Below, piece by piece: positions 42,648-52,016 of a DNA stretch of 64,000 nucleotides. The stretch is taken from positions 124,001-188,000 of the forward strand of contig NZ_JAKSXX010000123.1 of NCBI RefSeq assembly GCF_022829385.1, read 5' to 3'. The translations under genes were made by a program, and so were the position numbers. Position 1 is the stretch's first letter. The number at the start of each line of letters is the position of its first letter. The stretch comes from Methylobacterium sp. J-070 (GTDB lineage: Bacteria; Pseudomonadota; Alphaproteobacteria; Rhizobiales; Beijerinckiaceae). The notes beneath the pieces are model-generated. The model did not search any database, was not told the origin of the DNA, and worked only from the letters and a program-made list of their open reading frames with translations.

Positions 42648-43748
42648 TTACGCCAACGGGGGCCGTATCCTTAAGATCGCTTTCCCGGCACCCAGCAAGC
42701 CGAACCGTCCTTCCCCGACCTCAACGAAGTGCTTCCCGGCCTTGATCCGGACCCGCATCTTCTCGGCAAGCTTGCCAGGCCTGATCTCCTCGAACCTCCG
42801 GGCCTCGGCGACTGTTTCTGGGGACAGCAGGTCGACGATCCCACGTGCCGTCAGCGGTCCCGTGCGTTCCAGGATCCCGGAGATCTCGATCATCACGCGC
42901 CGCCAGAATGCCGTTCCTTCCACGTTGCGACCGGACGACGGCTCAGCTTCCAGGGAACTGGGTTCCTCGGCAACCCAAGCGGTCCCGCCGGCGACTTGCG
43001 GGAGGAAGAGGCCTTCCTTGACCGTGCTGCCCATGCCGCCGGTGGCGGGATGGCGGAGACGGTGACTGAGCATCCCTTGTGTGATCGGGGGACCGACGCG
43101 GACGGCACTCTTGCGTATGGCCTCCGGCAAGGCGGACAGCAGCGCATCCGCACTCATCGGACCACGCTCGGCGAGGATGGCCTGCACCTCGACGGACACG
43201 GATGCCCAAAACGCGTCTGAGGGATCTTCAAGGACGGGTCCGGCCCCTGTTGCGAGAGGGAGCGTGTCCTCCACCTGCCGGTCCGACGGTATGCCCCTGG
43301 TCACTTCCTCGGTACCTAGGAGATTTCTCAGGAAGGCGACCTCAGCCTGGAGTTCGGCCACACGGGCTTCCAGCCTGTCCACGGTGGCGGATGCCTCCGC
43401 CGCCACCTCGCGGTAGGCACGGCGCTCCGCCTCGATGTTCCCCCGCTCGACGTCGACGGCTGCGGCCTCCTCGGCGCGAACCATCTCCAGCACCGAGGCG
43501 CCGAAGTCGATCAGGCGTTTCTGGAGCGTCTCCGGCAGCCCGGACAACTCGACGGTCGGACGGTAATCTTTCTTCGCCTTCCAGGCTGCGACCATCGGTG
43601 CGAGGTCCTCGAACGAACCTTTGCTTCCGAGCCCCCGCCAGACCGAACGAACCGTCACGGCGCCCGCCTTCGCCGCCCTTTGTTCATCGGCAATCTCCCA
43701 AACCCTTGCTACGTCCACCATCGATGCCCCCGTGCGCTTCGACGGCAT
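42648..43748 (-). CDS. KfrA-like coiled-coil DNA-binding protein with duplicated C-terminal domain
   Basis: Residues 11-60 (VDVARVWEIADEQRAAKAG...SVWRGLGSKGSFEDLAPMVAAWK) match the KfrA N-terminal DNA-binding domain. An alanine/glutamate coiled coil follows at about 85-145. Two related winged-helix-like units come next, near 168-235 (DAFWASVSVEVQAILAERGPM) and 280-345 (TAFWRRVMIEISGILERTGPL). KfrA proteins are plasmid-maintenance regulators, and related coiled-coil proteins occur in integrase-linked islands. Two starts (43748 and 43721) are possible. It is divergent from the AAA+ protease gene. Confidence 0.8.
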   Translation of the reverse strand: MPSKRTGASMVDVARVWEIADEQRAAKAGAVTVRSVWRGLGSKGSFEDLAPMVAAWKAKKDYRPTVELSGLPETLQKRLIDFGASVLEMVRAEEAAAVDVERGNIEAERRAYREVAAEASATVDRLEARVAELQAEVAFLRNLLGTEEVTRGIPSDRQVEDTLPLATGAGPVLEDPSDAFWASVSVEVQAILAERGPMSADALLSALPEAIRKSAVRVGPPITQGMLSHRLRHPATGGMGSTVKEGLFLPQVAGGTAWVAEEPSSLEAEPSSGRNVEGTAFWRRVMIEISGILERTGPLTARGIVDLLSPETVAEARRFEEIRPGKLAEKMRVRIKAGKHFVEVGEGRFGLLGAGKAILRIRPPLA

Positions 43749-44229
43749 GATGCTGTCCAGGGAATGAAGAAGGTCTCACTTCGTGCGCCCATTCCCGCCG
43801 GAAAGAGCGTCGCTGCCGCGTTGTCCCCCCAAGGCATCGACGAGCCGGCCCGTCGTTAACCGTCGCCGCCATTATCCACCGCTTCCGATCCGGCACTACT
43901 TGCGAAATCCTGCTTTCACCTTCAGTTAGACTTCCATGTTCGCCTCCTGGAAATATCCCGTGAGCCGGACGGGCGACGCCCGTTCGGTCTGCACTGATTC
44001 CTCCCACGGGTAGCCGACGCGTACCAACGCGCGACGCCGGGAGGACCCTTTTGATGGAACCCTCCCAATGACCGAACCGCATCGAGCTCTTCGAAAATCG
44101 ACTGTCGTCAGCGCGGCGGGCCTTGCCTTGGCCGCGAGAAGTCACCGGCGCGCACAGCGCCGTCCCGACACCCGCGAGGGCTGACCCGGCGCCACGGAGC
44201 GCGCCCGGCTGCCTCGTGAGGAGGCAGTC
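43749..44229. other. Divergent regulatory region between the KfrA-like gene and the AAA+ protease gene
   Basis: About 480 bp without a supported gene. A 10-bp inverted repeat with one mismatch (CCGGACGGGC-GAC-GCCCGTTCGG) at 43965-43987 is a possible operator or RNA hairpin. Confidence 0.4.
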
Positions 44230-46198
44230 ATGATCAAGAACTTGAGGAAGACGACCGCGGCCGAGGCCTATCTCGCCGGTGACGACGGCAACGAGGAGGC
44301 GCACGCCTCCGGCGGAAGCCGGCAATCCCCGGCACAGGCCCTCGGCCGGCTCCTGCTGGAAGGGGCGCTGACGAACGCGACGCGGCGTCGCCTCGCAGGC
44401 AGGAACGGCCTGGCAATGCTGCTAGAAGCGCCCACCCCGGCCTGGGTCGCCCCGCTCAGGCATGCCCTGAATTCCTTGGGCTCCTGGTATCACCTGGAGA
44501 GCCGGGACGGGACGACGCGGCACAAGCGCAAGCCGGACGACGGAGGCGACGAACTCACGGCGATGCTGGCCGCGGGCAAGCGGGTCGCCGTGATCTGCCA
44601 CGCGCCGGACCAGCACGTGCCGCCAGCGTTCATCGCCGCGGCGGAAATGCGGCTTCGGCCAGGCTCGCCGACGGACGAGATCGTCCGCGACGCCATCGAG
44701 GCGGTCACGGGCAAGGCGCCTCGAAAGCTGCCGGACGGTGTGGCACGCCTTGACCTGGGAGACCTGCAGGCGGCAATCCGCCAGGGCAGCACGGCCGCCC
44801 AATGCGTCCGGAGGCTCGCGTCCGCCTGCGCGTACAGGTTCGGCGCGCAGGCGGACGTCGGCAACGTGCCGGACGTTCGTGACCTCCATGGCTACGGCGC
44901 CGCAGGCGAGTGGGCCGGGCGCCTCGTGGATGACGTGAATGCCTGGCGCGCGGATCCCTTGACGACACCCTGGGCGGATATCGACGCCGCTGTTGTGTGG
45001 AGCGGACCACCCGGTGTAGGCAAGACCTCCCTTGCCGCAAGCGTGGCAAAGTCCTGTCAATTAAAGCTGATTTCGACATCCGTCACGGATTGGTTCTCCG
45101 GTACAGGCTATCTCGATAGCGTTATCAAGAATATGCATGCGGCTTTTGACGAAGCAAAGGCATTTGCACCGTGTGTTCTATTTTTTTAACGAAGCGGATG
45201 CCATTCCTAATCGTGCGAATATGGACGCACGGCACGTTGATTACTGGAGCCCTTTGATGGGCGCCCTGTTGGAACGTCTTTCGGATGCAGCTTCCGGCAA
45301 CTCTCGTCTCGTCTTGATCGCCGCGACCAACCATCCCAGGCGGCTCGACCGCGCGCTCGTCCGTCCGGGGCGCTTCGGTCGGATCATCGAGATCGAGCCC
45401 CCGGATGCCGCCGGCCTGGAAGGCATCCTCAGGCAACACCTCGACGGCGACCTCGTCGATGCCGACCTTGGCGGCGTCGCCGCCGCGGGTGTCGGCGCGA
45501 CCGGGGCGGTGGCCACGGTATGGGTCAAGGCGGCGCGGCGGACGGCACGGATGGCCGCGCGGCCCATGGAGCTCTCCGACCTCCTGGATCAGGTGCTGCC
45601 GCGTGACGACCGCTCTGAGGAGGCCCGATGGCGATGCGCGGTTCATGAGGCTGGGCACGCAGCGATCAGCCACGTCCTCGACGCGGGCGCCGTCCGCCGC
45701 GTCAGCATCGTGAGCGCGGGCCGGACAGGTGGGTACACCGTGACCGCGCCCCCCGCCGATGCGGTCATGTCGAAGGCGGACATGCAGGGCCTCGTCATGG
45801 TGGCCCTGGGGGGTCGCGCCGCCGAGGAGGTTCTCGGACTGGGGCACTCCACCGGCGCCCACCACGACCTGTCGCAGGCGACGGCAATCGCGGCGGCGAT
45901 CCGGGCAAGCTTCGGGCTTTCGGGCTCCCTCCTGCATCGTGCGCCGATGGATAGGGCGGCGGAACTGCTTTCGGGAGACGAGGAACTGCGCAAGTCGGTC
46001 GAGCGGGACCTCGCTCGCCTTTACGAACGAACGCTCACGCTGGCACGTCGCCACGTGTCGCTGATCGAGGCCCTGGCCCGCCTTCTCGTCGAGGTGCGCG
46101 TCGTCGATGGCCCGGACTTCCTGCTCCTCGCCCAGGCCCACGAGCGGGCGGCCGTCGAGGCCGCCGCCAGGGATGCGGGAGGGCTCCATCATGGATGA
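44230..46198 (+). pseudogene. FtsH-like AAA+ ATPase with M41 metallopeptidase, reading frame broken inside Walker B
   Basis: The first frame (44230-45189) holds an unusual N-terminal region without membrane helices and the Walker A motif VVWSGPPGVGKTSLAAS. It runs into TAA directly after APCVLFF. The next frame continues at once with FFNEADAIPNRANMD, arginine-finger region RPGRFGRIIEI, zinc-protease motif AVHEAGHAAISHVL and the third-ligand region GAHHDLSQATAIAAAI. Removing one T from the T7 run at 45181-45187 restores a ~655-aa protease. The site reads UUU UUU UAA C, so tRNA-Phe could slip +1 onto UUU at the stop; otherwise it is a pseudogene or base-calling error. Walker B has Asn where Asp is usual. 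A small gene overlaps its end. Confidence 0.8.
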
Positions 46199-46433
46199 GC
46201 GCATCCTCGCCCTTCTGGGGTCGTTTGCCGAGATCGAACGAGAGCTCGGCGCCGATGTCCTCGACAGCGCAATCGAGCGCGCCCGTTTGGCGGTGGCCGC
46301 CGAAGTCATGGTGAAGGCCGAGAGGCGCGCCCTGAAGACGCGTAGGGAGTTTGCTCGGACGGCACATAGCGACGGAAATGTCGTCCAGTTTCCAACCGTC
46401 CTTCGGAACTACCCGGATGGCGGATGCGCCTAG
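46191..46433 (+). CDS. Small helical protein coupled to the AAA+ protease gene
   Basis: The 80-aa protein reads MDERILALLGSFAEIERELGADVLDSAIERARLAVAAEVMVK, probably two or three helices, and ends with a basic segment. Its ATG overlaps the last codons of the protease frame by 8 nt, so it is expected to be co-translated and may be an adaptor or substrate. I do not recognise a family. The intact coupling argues that the upstream gene was functional recently. Confidence 0.65.
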   Translation: MDERILALLGSFAEIERELGADVLDSAIERARLAVAAEVMVKAERRALKTRREFARTAHSDGNVVQFPTVLRNYPDGGCA

Positions 46434-47987
46434 GCCCATGCCGCCATATGGCTTTATCGCACAAACGAAAGAAGTTATTTCTGATGCACTAATTTTTTGC
46501 AGGCAAATTTAGCAACACTACTCAAGTAAATGCGACTCTGAATCGACCGAGTTCGAAGAAACGAATCTTCGTCCTGGACGGCGAACAAAAACTGGGAGAA
46601 GCTGCACCTCATGAGCAACGTCATGCAACATCAGGCCGCCGCGGAGCGGGCCGAACGTCTGGCTGGATCCAAAGCCTGAGGTCGTTGCAGACCTTCGGCC
46701 AGGATCACTGGCCGACTTACGTCCCCCACGTCGGCCAACTTGGCCAAGTACCCCGCGGACTGGCGGGTCGGGAGGCGCACATGCTCTTAAATGCCCAAAT
46801 AGAGTGATCAAAACGGTCACGCATTCCGTTGCGACGAGATGCGGACCCTAATCTTTCGATTTCCCACACAGCTCTGCGGGGCTGCATCTTTATGCCCACT
46901 CTGCACGCCTGGAGATATCCATGCCCGCTTCGCTGAACATGCATCTCACGAAAGGCCGCCGCACTTTCGCATCCGCTCGACCTTGCCCGTCGCCCCCTCG
47001 CGCGACAGGGCCGCCGAACCTGGGAGGCCGCTCCAATGGATACATTTCTTCCAAAGCGCCGAAAGTCGACTCTCGTTCAAGAGGTCGCCACGGCCAGATC
47101 AGTTCACTACACTTCCGTCGATCCTATTCCCTGCGACGCTACGTTCAACGTTGTGCGCTCCGCCCGCTCGTATTTGGTGAGCAGCAGGCACTTTCTGTCG
47201 AGTTGCGACGAGCATGGACGTTTCGGTTCAGCGGCAGTCGCGCTTCTTTGTTCGCTCGCCTTCAGCCCTCACGCTGAGGTCGCAAGCGGGACACAATATT
47301 CTGACCTGAGCCACCCTGAGCCAGGCCAGGCGCCCGTCACGGCACCTGACAGCGTCCGAGATTTCATTACGCGTCCGCTTCTCTCTGCGACGGTTCGTTC
47401 TCGTCCCGTTTGGAGCGGACGAATCAGGGAATTTTCAGCCTCGTTTGGGGGATTTTAGGCACCATTATGCGACCGCCATCAACGCACCCAGACCGTTCGC
47501 CGAACCTTGGCGTCTTCGACGACATTGGCTGCATTGACCGCGGGTAAGTGGACACGGTGCGCTGGTTCAGCGCGCCGAAATTGGTTAGCGGCGGCGTCAG
47601 CGTGAGAACCGAAACCACCCGGTCCGGCTCGTCTAGCAACACGTCGGTAGGTACGATGATGTCGAGATCAAGAGCTCGGCATGTCCAGCGAGACAACTAT
47701 CTCGATAGTCGGATCGTGACGCGCCACCGACCAAGCCAGGGCAGCCGCGACAATGTCCAGGCCTTCCTTAAGGCCCTGGAAAACGACCTACGCCGGTTAA
47801 CTCGACCAATGTAACGGGATACCAATTGCGTTACGACCAGTTAAACCTCGGACTGCTTAGCCAGGAGTTGCAGGGGTTGCTCTCCTCGTAGTGTGAGCGC
47901 CTGAGACTTTCGAACTCGGCTGACGTTGCGCGGTGACAGCCTATGCTGAGGATTGAACACCGGATGCAATTGGCATATGGCGCGAAG
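46434..47987. other. 1.55-kb gene-poor, AT-richer stretch
   Basis: There are several open frames of 75-140 codons on both strands (for example 47036-47458 plus and 47424-47696 minus), but none overlaps sensibly, has a good SD or shows a motif. A 22-codon frame at 46611 (MSNVMQHQAAAERAERLAG) could be a gene remnant. Base composition shifts here from the high-GC defence half to the lower-GC nitric-oxide cassette. I read it as a junction with decayed DNA. No inverted repeats of an insertion sequence were found by eye. Confidence 0.4.
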
Positions 47988-48461
47988 CTATGCCGATGGG
48001 AGGCTCTCAGTCTCCCCAACCTTTGGCGCAGGGAGATCCAGCAGCCTCGCGATCTCGACGCCTTCACGGCCAGCGATGAGATCCGCCAACGTGTAGCGGT
48101 CGAGCACAGCGAGGAATGCTCCTAACGCTTCTGACAGCGCGCGGCGCAGCTGACACGGCGCGGTGATCGCGCACGCATTACCAGCGAAGCACTCGACGAG
48201 CGCCAAGTCGTCCTCGGTCTGGCGCACCACTGCGCCCACGACGATGTCCGCGGGCGGCTTGGCCAGGCGTAGCCCACCCCCGCGACCGCGGATCGTCCGG
48301 ATCAGCCCAAGGCGCCCCAGCTGATGCACGACCTTAGTCAGGTGGCTCTCCGAGATGCCGTAGGCGCGCGCTATCTCGGCGATGGAGCTCTGCCGAGGCT
48401 CGTGCAGCCCCACGTAAATCAGCACGCGTAGGGTGTAGTCGGTGTAGCGGGTCAGACGCAT
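47988..48461 (-). CDS. nsrR: NsrR, nitric-oxide-sensing Rrf2-family repressor
   Basis: The 157-aa protein has the Rrf2 winged helix (MRLTRYTDYTLRVLIYVGL, SIAEIARAYGISESHLTKVVHQL, RGRGGGLRLAKP). The Fe-S ligands are Cys91, Cys97 and Cys103 in CFAGNACAITAPC, almost the spacing of E. coli NsrR. Nitrosylation of the cluster releases DNA. It is divergent from hmp, with a good operator between them, so it should control hmp and perhaps itself. Confidence 0.93.
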   Translation of the reverse strand: MRLTRYTDYTLRVLIYVGLHEPRQSSIAEIARAYGISESHLTKVVHQLGRLGLIRTIRGRGGGLRLAKPPADIVVGAVVRQTEDDLALVECFAGNACAITAPCQLRRALSEALGAFLAVLDRYTLADLIAGREGVEIARLLDLPAPKVGETESLPSA

Positions 48462-48520
48462 GAGGGCTCCACTCAGACAGAAGGTATATCAGGCTTGCAT
48501 CTTTATGTCCTCCGGTTCAT

Positions 48521-48543
48521 AAGATGCATTCTCGATGAACCTT
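48521..48543 (+). promoter_or_regulatory. NsrR operator upstream of hmp
   Basis: A 23-bp 11-1-11 imperfect palindrome starting AAGATGCATTC and ending ATGAACCTT matches the left NsrR half-site AAGATGCATTT at 10 of 11 positions and the right half at about 7 of 11. A second half-site GCATCTT lies at 48497-48503 towards nsrR. It lies just upstream of the hmp start. Confidence 0.7.
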
Positions 48544-48555
48544 TAAGGGTGCGCC

Positions 48556-49767
48556 ATGCCAACCTCCCTCTCTCCGGCAACCATCGCTTTAGTGAAAGCC
48601 ACAGCGCCGGCTCTCGTCGAACACGGGAAGGCGATCACTCTGGCCATGTATGCCCGGCTGTTCGAAGACGATGAAGTTGCAGCTCTATTTAATCATTCCA
48701 ACCAAGGAGAGCATGGCGCCCAGGTCAACGCCCTTTCAGCTGCGATCCTCAGCTATGCGCAGAACATCGACAACTTAGGTGCTTTAACATCGGTCGTCGA
48801 ACGCATCGCACAGAAGCATATCGGCTACCACATTCTGCCCGAGCACTACCCGCACGTGGCCGCAGCGCTCCTCGGCGCCATAAAAGATGTCCTCGCCGAC
48901 GTGGCCACAGACGAGATCCTCGTCGCATGGGGCGAAGCCTACTGGTTCCTGGCTGGTATTATGACGGCCCGTGAGACCGCGATCAGGGGAGAGATCGAGA
49001 ATGATCCAGGTGGCTGGCGCGGCTGGCGTCCGTTCGTTGTTGCAAAAAAAGTTCGAGAAAGTGCAATTATCACCTCGTTCCTCCTCCGCCCGCAGAATGG
49101 GGGCACAGTAGCGCCTCACAAAGCTGGCCAGTACCTGACTTTCCGCTTTGACGTGCCTGGTCAGGGGCCACTCAAACGCACATACAGCATATCCTCGGCT
49201 GCGAACGGTCGGACATACCGTATATCAGTGAAGCGAGAGACGTATGGGTTAGGCTCCGGCTGGCTACATGACAATATTACCGAGGGAGATGTCGTTCTAG
49301 CTACACCGCCGGCTGGCGACTTCTTCCTGCCCAAAAGCCCGGCGCGTCCAATAATACTCCTTAGCGGCGGAGTCGGATTGACCCCAATGGTGAGCATGTT
49401 GGAAACGATTGCGGAACTTCATCCTGGATTAGAAACACATTACGTACACGGCACGCTAAACAGCACCACTCACGCGATGAGCGCACACGTTCGTGAAGTG
49501 GCTGCACGTCATGGCACAGCGCGAGTCTCAACGTTTTATGAGGATCCCTGTGAAGCTGATGAGGAGGGACACACCCACGACGTGACTGGTCGGATCAGCC
49601 TCGAATGGCTCCGCAGACACACGTCGCTCGATGCGGCTGACGTTTACCTCTGCGGCCCAACGCCCTTTCTGCGCTTCTTCGTGAATGAACTCATAAAGGC
49701 GGGCGTCCCACAAGCACGGATCCACTACGAGTTCTTCGGACCGGCCGACTCGCTTCTCGCCGCATGA
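48556..49767 (+). CDS. hmp: Flavohaemoglobin, nitric oxide dioxygenase Hmp
   Basis: Oxidises NO to nitrate using O2 and NAD(P)H. The 403-aa protein has a globin domain (residues 1-140; proximal His88 in RIAQKHIGYHIL, distal region AALFNHSNQGEHGAQ). The FAD domain carries LKRTYSISSA, and the NAD domain carries IILLSGGVGLTPMVSML and VYLCGPTPFL. It ends with YEFFGPAD, as in the family. It is under a probable NsrR site and leads a cassette of haem-globin genes. Codon use is less GC-biased than in the flanking chromosome. Confidence 0.96.
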   Translation: MPTSLSPATIALVKATAPALVEHGKAITLAMYARLFEDDEVAALFNHSNQGEHGAQVNALSAAILSYAQNIDNLGALTSVVERIAQKHIGYHILPEHYPHVAAALLGAIKDVLADVATDEILVAWGEAYWFLAGIMTARETAIRGEIENDPGGWRGWRPFVVAKKVRESAIITSFLLRPQNGGTVAPHKAGQYLTFRFDVPGQGPLKRTYSISSAANGRTYRISVKRETYGLGSGWLHDNITEGDVVLATPPAGDFFLPKSPARPIILLSGGVGLTPMVSMLETIAELHPGLETHYVHGTLNSTTHAMSAHVREVAARHGTARVSTFYEDPCEADEEGHTHDVTGRISLEWLRRHTSLDAADVYLCGPTPFLRFFVNELIKAGVPQARIHYEFFGPADSLLAA

Positions 49768-49783
49768 TTGAGGGGAGGATATC

Positions 49784-50203
49784 ATGAGCTTGAACGATCA
49801 GATTCGCCTCGCTCGCGCCAGTCCCGGCGAACTGGTCGGTGTCGATGAGGCGATGATACATGATGTCGTACACGCCTTCTACATACGCATCCGAGATGAT
49901 CCATTATTAGCACCAGTATTCAAGCAAGTGATCGTCGCAGGCTGGAACCCACATCTCGCTCGCATGTGCGATTTCTGGTCTGCAGTTACATTGACGACTG
50001 GACGCTTCAAGGGATCACCGATTGAAGCGCACGCACGCATTTCTGAGATCAGCAGCGAACACTTCCGCCGTTGGCTATTACTCTTCAGTGAGACTGTGAC
50101 CGAGATATGTCCTCCGGCAGCTGCCAGCCTCTTCGTCGCCAAATCCCAGGTCATAGCGCGCAGCCTTATGCTCGGTATAAAACTTGAGACTGACACAAAC
50201 TGA
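49784..50203 (+). CDS. Group III truncated haemoglobin
   Basis: The 139-aa protein has the group III pattern: VHAFYIRIRDDPLLAPVFKQVI, WNPHLARMCDFWSAVTL, GRFKGSPIEAHARI and EHFRRWLLLFSETV. The last includes the proximal histidine region. Group III globins are associated with NO or microaerobic peroxide chemistry. It starts 17 nt after hmp with a GAGGGGAGG SD, so it is in the hmp operon and probably under NsrR. Confidence 0.9.
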   Translation: MSLNDQIRLARASPGELVGVDEAMIHDVVHAFYIRIRDDPLLAPVFKQVIVAGWNPHLARMCDFWSAVTLTTGRFKGSPIEAHARISEISSEHFRRWLLLFSETVTEICPPAAASLFVAKSQVIARSLMLGIKLETDTN

Positions 50204-50272
50204 GGGCTGCACCCGGAGTTGTTCGTTCCGAGAACGGCAACCGGTTAACTAGATAACACAGGAGAATCTCCG

Positions 50273-50581
50273 ATGTTGAAAGTTTTGCCTGAGGGATTAC
50301 AGTCGTACTTCAAATCCCCTGTCTTTACGGAAAGATCAATCCCGCCCGGGCTGTGCCGTGCTCATAAGACAAAGCCGTATGTTTGGGCTCTAATTCACGT
50401 TATAGAGGGGGAGTTAATATATCGAATTACAGATAAAAGTCAGGAAAAATCAGAGATCAGGTTGTTACCTGATCGGCCGCCAGGCCTCGTTGAGCCAACA
50501 ATCCTGCACGAGGTCGAAGCTCGACAAGCAGTCAAATTCTATGTTGAGTTCTTTCGTTCGCACACATTGGAAAACGTCTAG
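50273..50581 (+). CDS. DUF1971 (TehB-like small beta-barrel) protein
   Basis: The 102-aa protein reads LPEGLQSYFKSPVFTERSIPPGLCRAHKTKPYVWALIHVIEGELIYRI and RPPGLVEPTILHEVEARQAVKFYVEFFR. These are the conserved elements of DUF1971, a cupin-like domain also fused to tellurite-resistance TehB. In NO-response regulons it often accompanies hmp or Rrf2 genes. It is third in the cassette, 70 nt after the truncated globin, with an AGGAGA SD. Confidence 0.82.
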   Translation: MLKVLPEGLQSYFKSPVFTERSIPPGLCRAHKTKPYVWALIHVIEGELIYRITDKSQEKSEIRLLPDRPPGLVEPTILHEVEARQAVKFYVEFFRSHTLENV

Positions 50582-50639
50582 GAGACCGAGTGATAATATT
50601 TCTGTCAGCGAGCAGGTCATTTTGTGAGTTTCAGAATTG

Positions 50640-50771
50640 ATGGCGAGACTATATTTTCGCTATACCATTGCTTCCCGACACGACGACGTTAAATCATCTG
50701 CAGCGTTCATGGTAGCAATTGATGCCATGGCCGATCCGGCGCAGGCGAGGGTCAAATGGGTTGCCTATTAA
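50640..50771 (+). CDS. Possible 43-aa small protein
   Basis: A short frame reads MARLYFRYTIASRHDDVKSS then an amphipathic segment MVAIDAMADPAQARVKWVAY. The SD is weak. It lies between the DUF1971 gene and the AraC regulator and may be a remnant. Confidence 0.25.
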   Translation: MARLYFRYTIASRHDDVKSSAAFMVAIDAMADPAQARVKWVAY

Positions 50772-50833
50772 ATAGCTGGTCCCTCTTTGAAAGCGTATCA
50801 GCTACGAAGGGTAACTATTAAGGAGCCGAGTCA

Positions 50834-51754
50834 ATGCGAGATAAATCTAGCGACTTGATCGGAGATGGACGGTGGAAGCTTCCGCAGGGCAATCTCCTGG
50901 TCTCATCGAACGGCAGGCGGTGGTCCGGAATAGCTGCGGAAAAACGTCGACATTCTGCCGGGGAGGTCCCGGAGATGATTTCGGACCGGACAGTAATCGC
51001 CCTTACCCTGCGTGGGACCTCCGAAGCGGTTATCCATCGCCGCGGAAACGGAGAGCGGCAGTCAGCCACGGCCGTCACGGGAACCTTCTGGCTTTGTCCT
51101 GAGGGTGTCGCAGAGGACTCGATCCGGATCACGGCCGACATCCCTGAAATGCTACACATTTACCTGCCGCGAAATCCATTCACTCAACTATCGCAGGAAG
51201 ACAGCTACCCTGATCTCGACGCAACAACCATCTCGTATCACGCTGGTGCGTATGACACCTTGATTGCTGAAATCGGGCACATCATCGCCTCGGAGTTAAC
51301 GCGGGAAACGTCATCGGGCAAGCTCTTAGTCGAGGCCGCGGGTGTAACCTTGGCGGCATTTCTTGCTCATGCATATTCGTGTATCGATTTACCTTACGGA
51401 TGCCATGCGCAAGCCATTCATGCGCTCGACAAAAAGCGGCTGGATCGCGTCCGGGAATTTATAGACGCCAACTTAGACAACGACATCAGCGTCGACGAAC
51501 TGGCTGGGGCCGCCTGCTTGAGCAAGTTTCATTTTATCAGGGCCTTCAAGGCAGCAACCGGGATATCGCCTCATAGTTACGTGAGTCATCTTCGTCTTGA
51601 GAGAGCCAAAATTCTCTTGAGGCTTGGGCAAATGTCGCTGCAAGATATAGCTGTAACGTGCAGATTTTCTTCACAGTCCAATTTTACGAAAGCGTTTAGG
51701 CGCGTGGTCGGGGTATCGCCCGGTCAATACCGTCAAAGGCGAGATAATCATTAA
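50834..51754 (+). CDS. AraC-family transcriptional regulator
   Basis: The 306-aa protein has a divergent N-terminal sensor region and a C-terminal double HTH: ISVDELAGAACLSKFHFIRAFKAATGISPHSYV and SLQDIAVTCRFSSQSNFTKAFRRVVGVSPGQYR. An AAGGAG SD lies 9 nt before the ATG. It stands between the NO cassette and the membrane/peroxidase genes on the same strand and could regulate the latter. The inducer is unknown. Confidence 0.92.
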   Translation: MRDKSSDLIGDGRWKLPQGNLLVSSNGRRWSGIAAEKRRHSAGEVPEMISDRTVIALTLRGTSEAVIHRRGNGERQSATAVTGTFWLCPEGVAEDSIRITADIPEMLHIYLPRNPFTQLSQEDSYPDLDATTISYHAGAYDTLIAEIGHIIASELTRETSSGKLLVEAAGVTLAAFLAHAYSCIDLPYGCHAQAIHALDKKRLDRVREFIDANLDNDISVDELAGAACLSKFHFIRAFKAATGISPHSYVSHLRLERAKILLRLGQMSLQDIAVTCRFSSQSNFTKAFRRVVGVSPGQYRQRRDNH

Positions 51755-52016
51755 CTAGCCCCGATAAGGAGGCCAGCAATTTTGGAGCTTAAAACCGCAA
51801 TTTTGGAAAATACACAGCGTCCTCAATCGATCAAAGTTTTTACTGAGATGGACGCATCTGACCACGGCTTAAAATATATAATTGTAGGTAGCAAAATTGG
51901 TCGCTGTATTCCATTCTACTCAGGTTACGCATTTTATCTCCCAGGCAGACATTGAACAGTGCCGAAATCTCAAGCAGGTGAGTCGTGCTAGTTTACGCGA
52001 GAATTCTAAGGCGGGA

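Noticed and set aside
46434..47987. Insertion-sequence remnant in the gene-poor gap
   Set aside because: No transposase motif and no terminal inverted repeats could be found by eye in the frames of this stretch.
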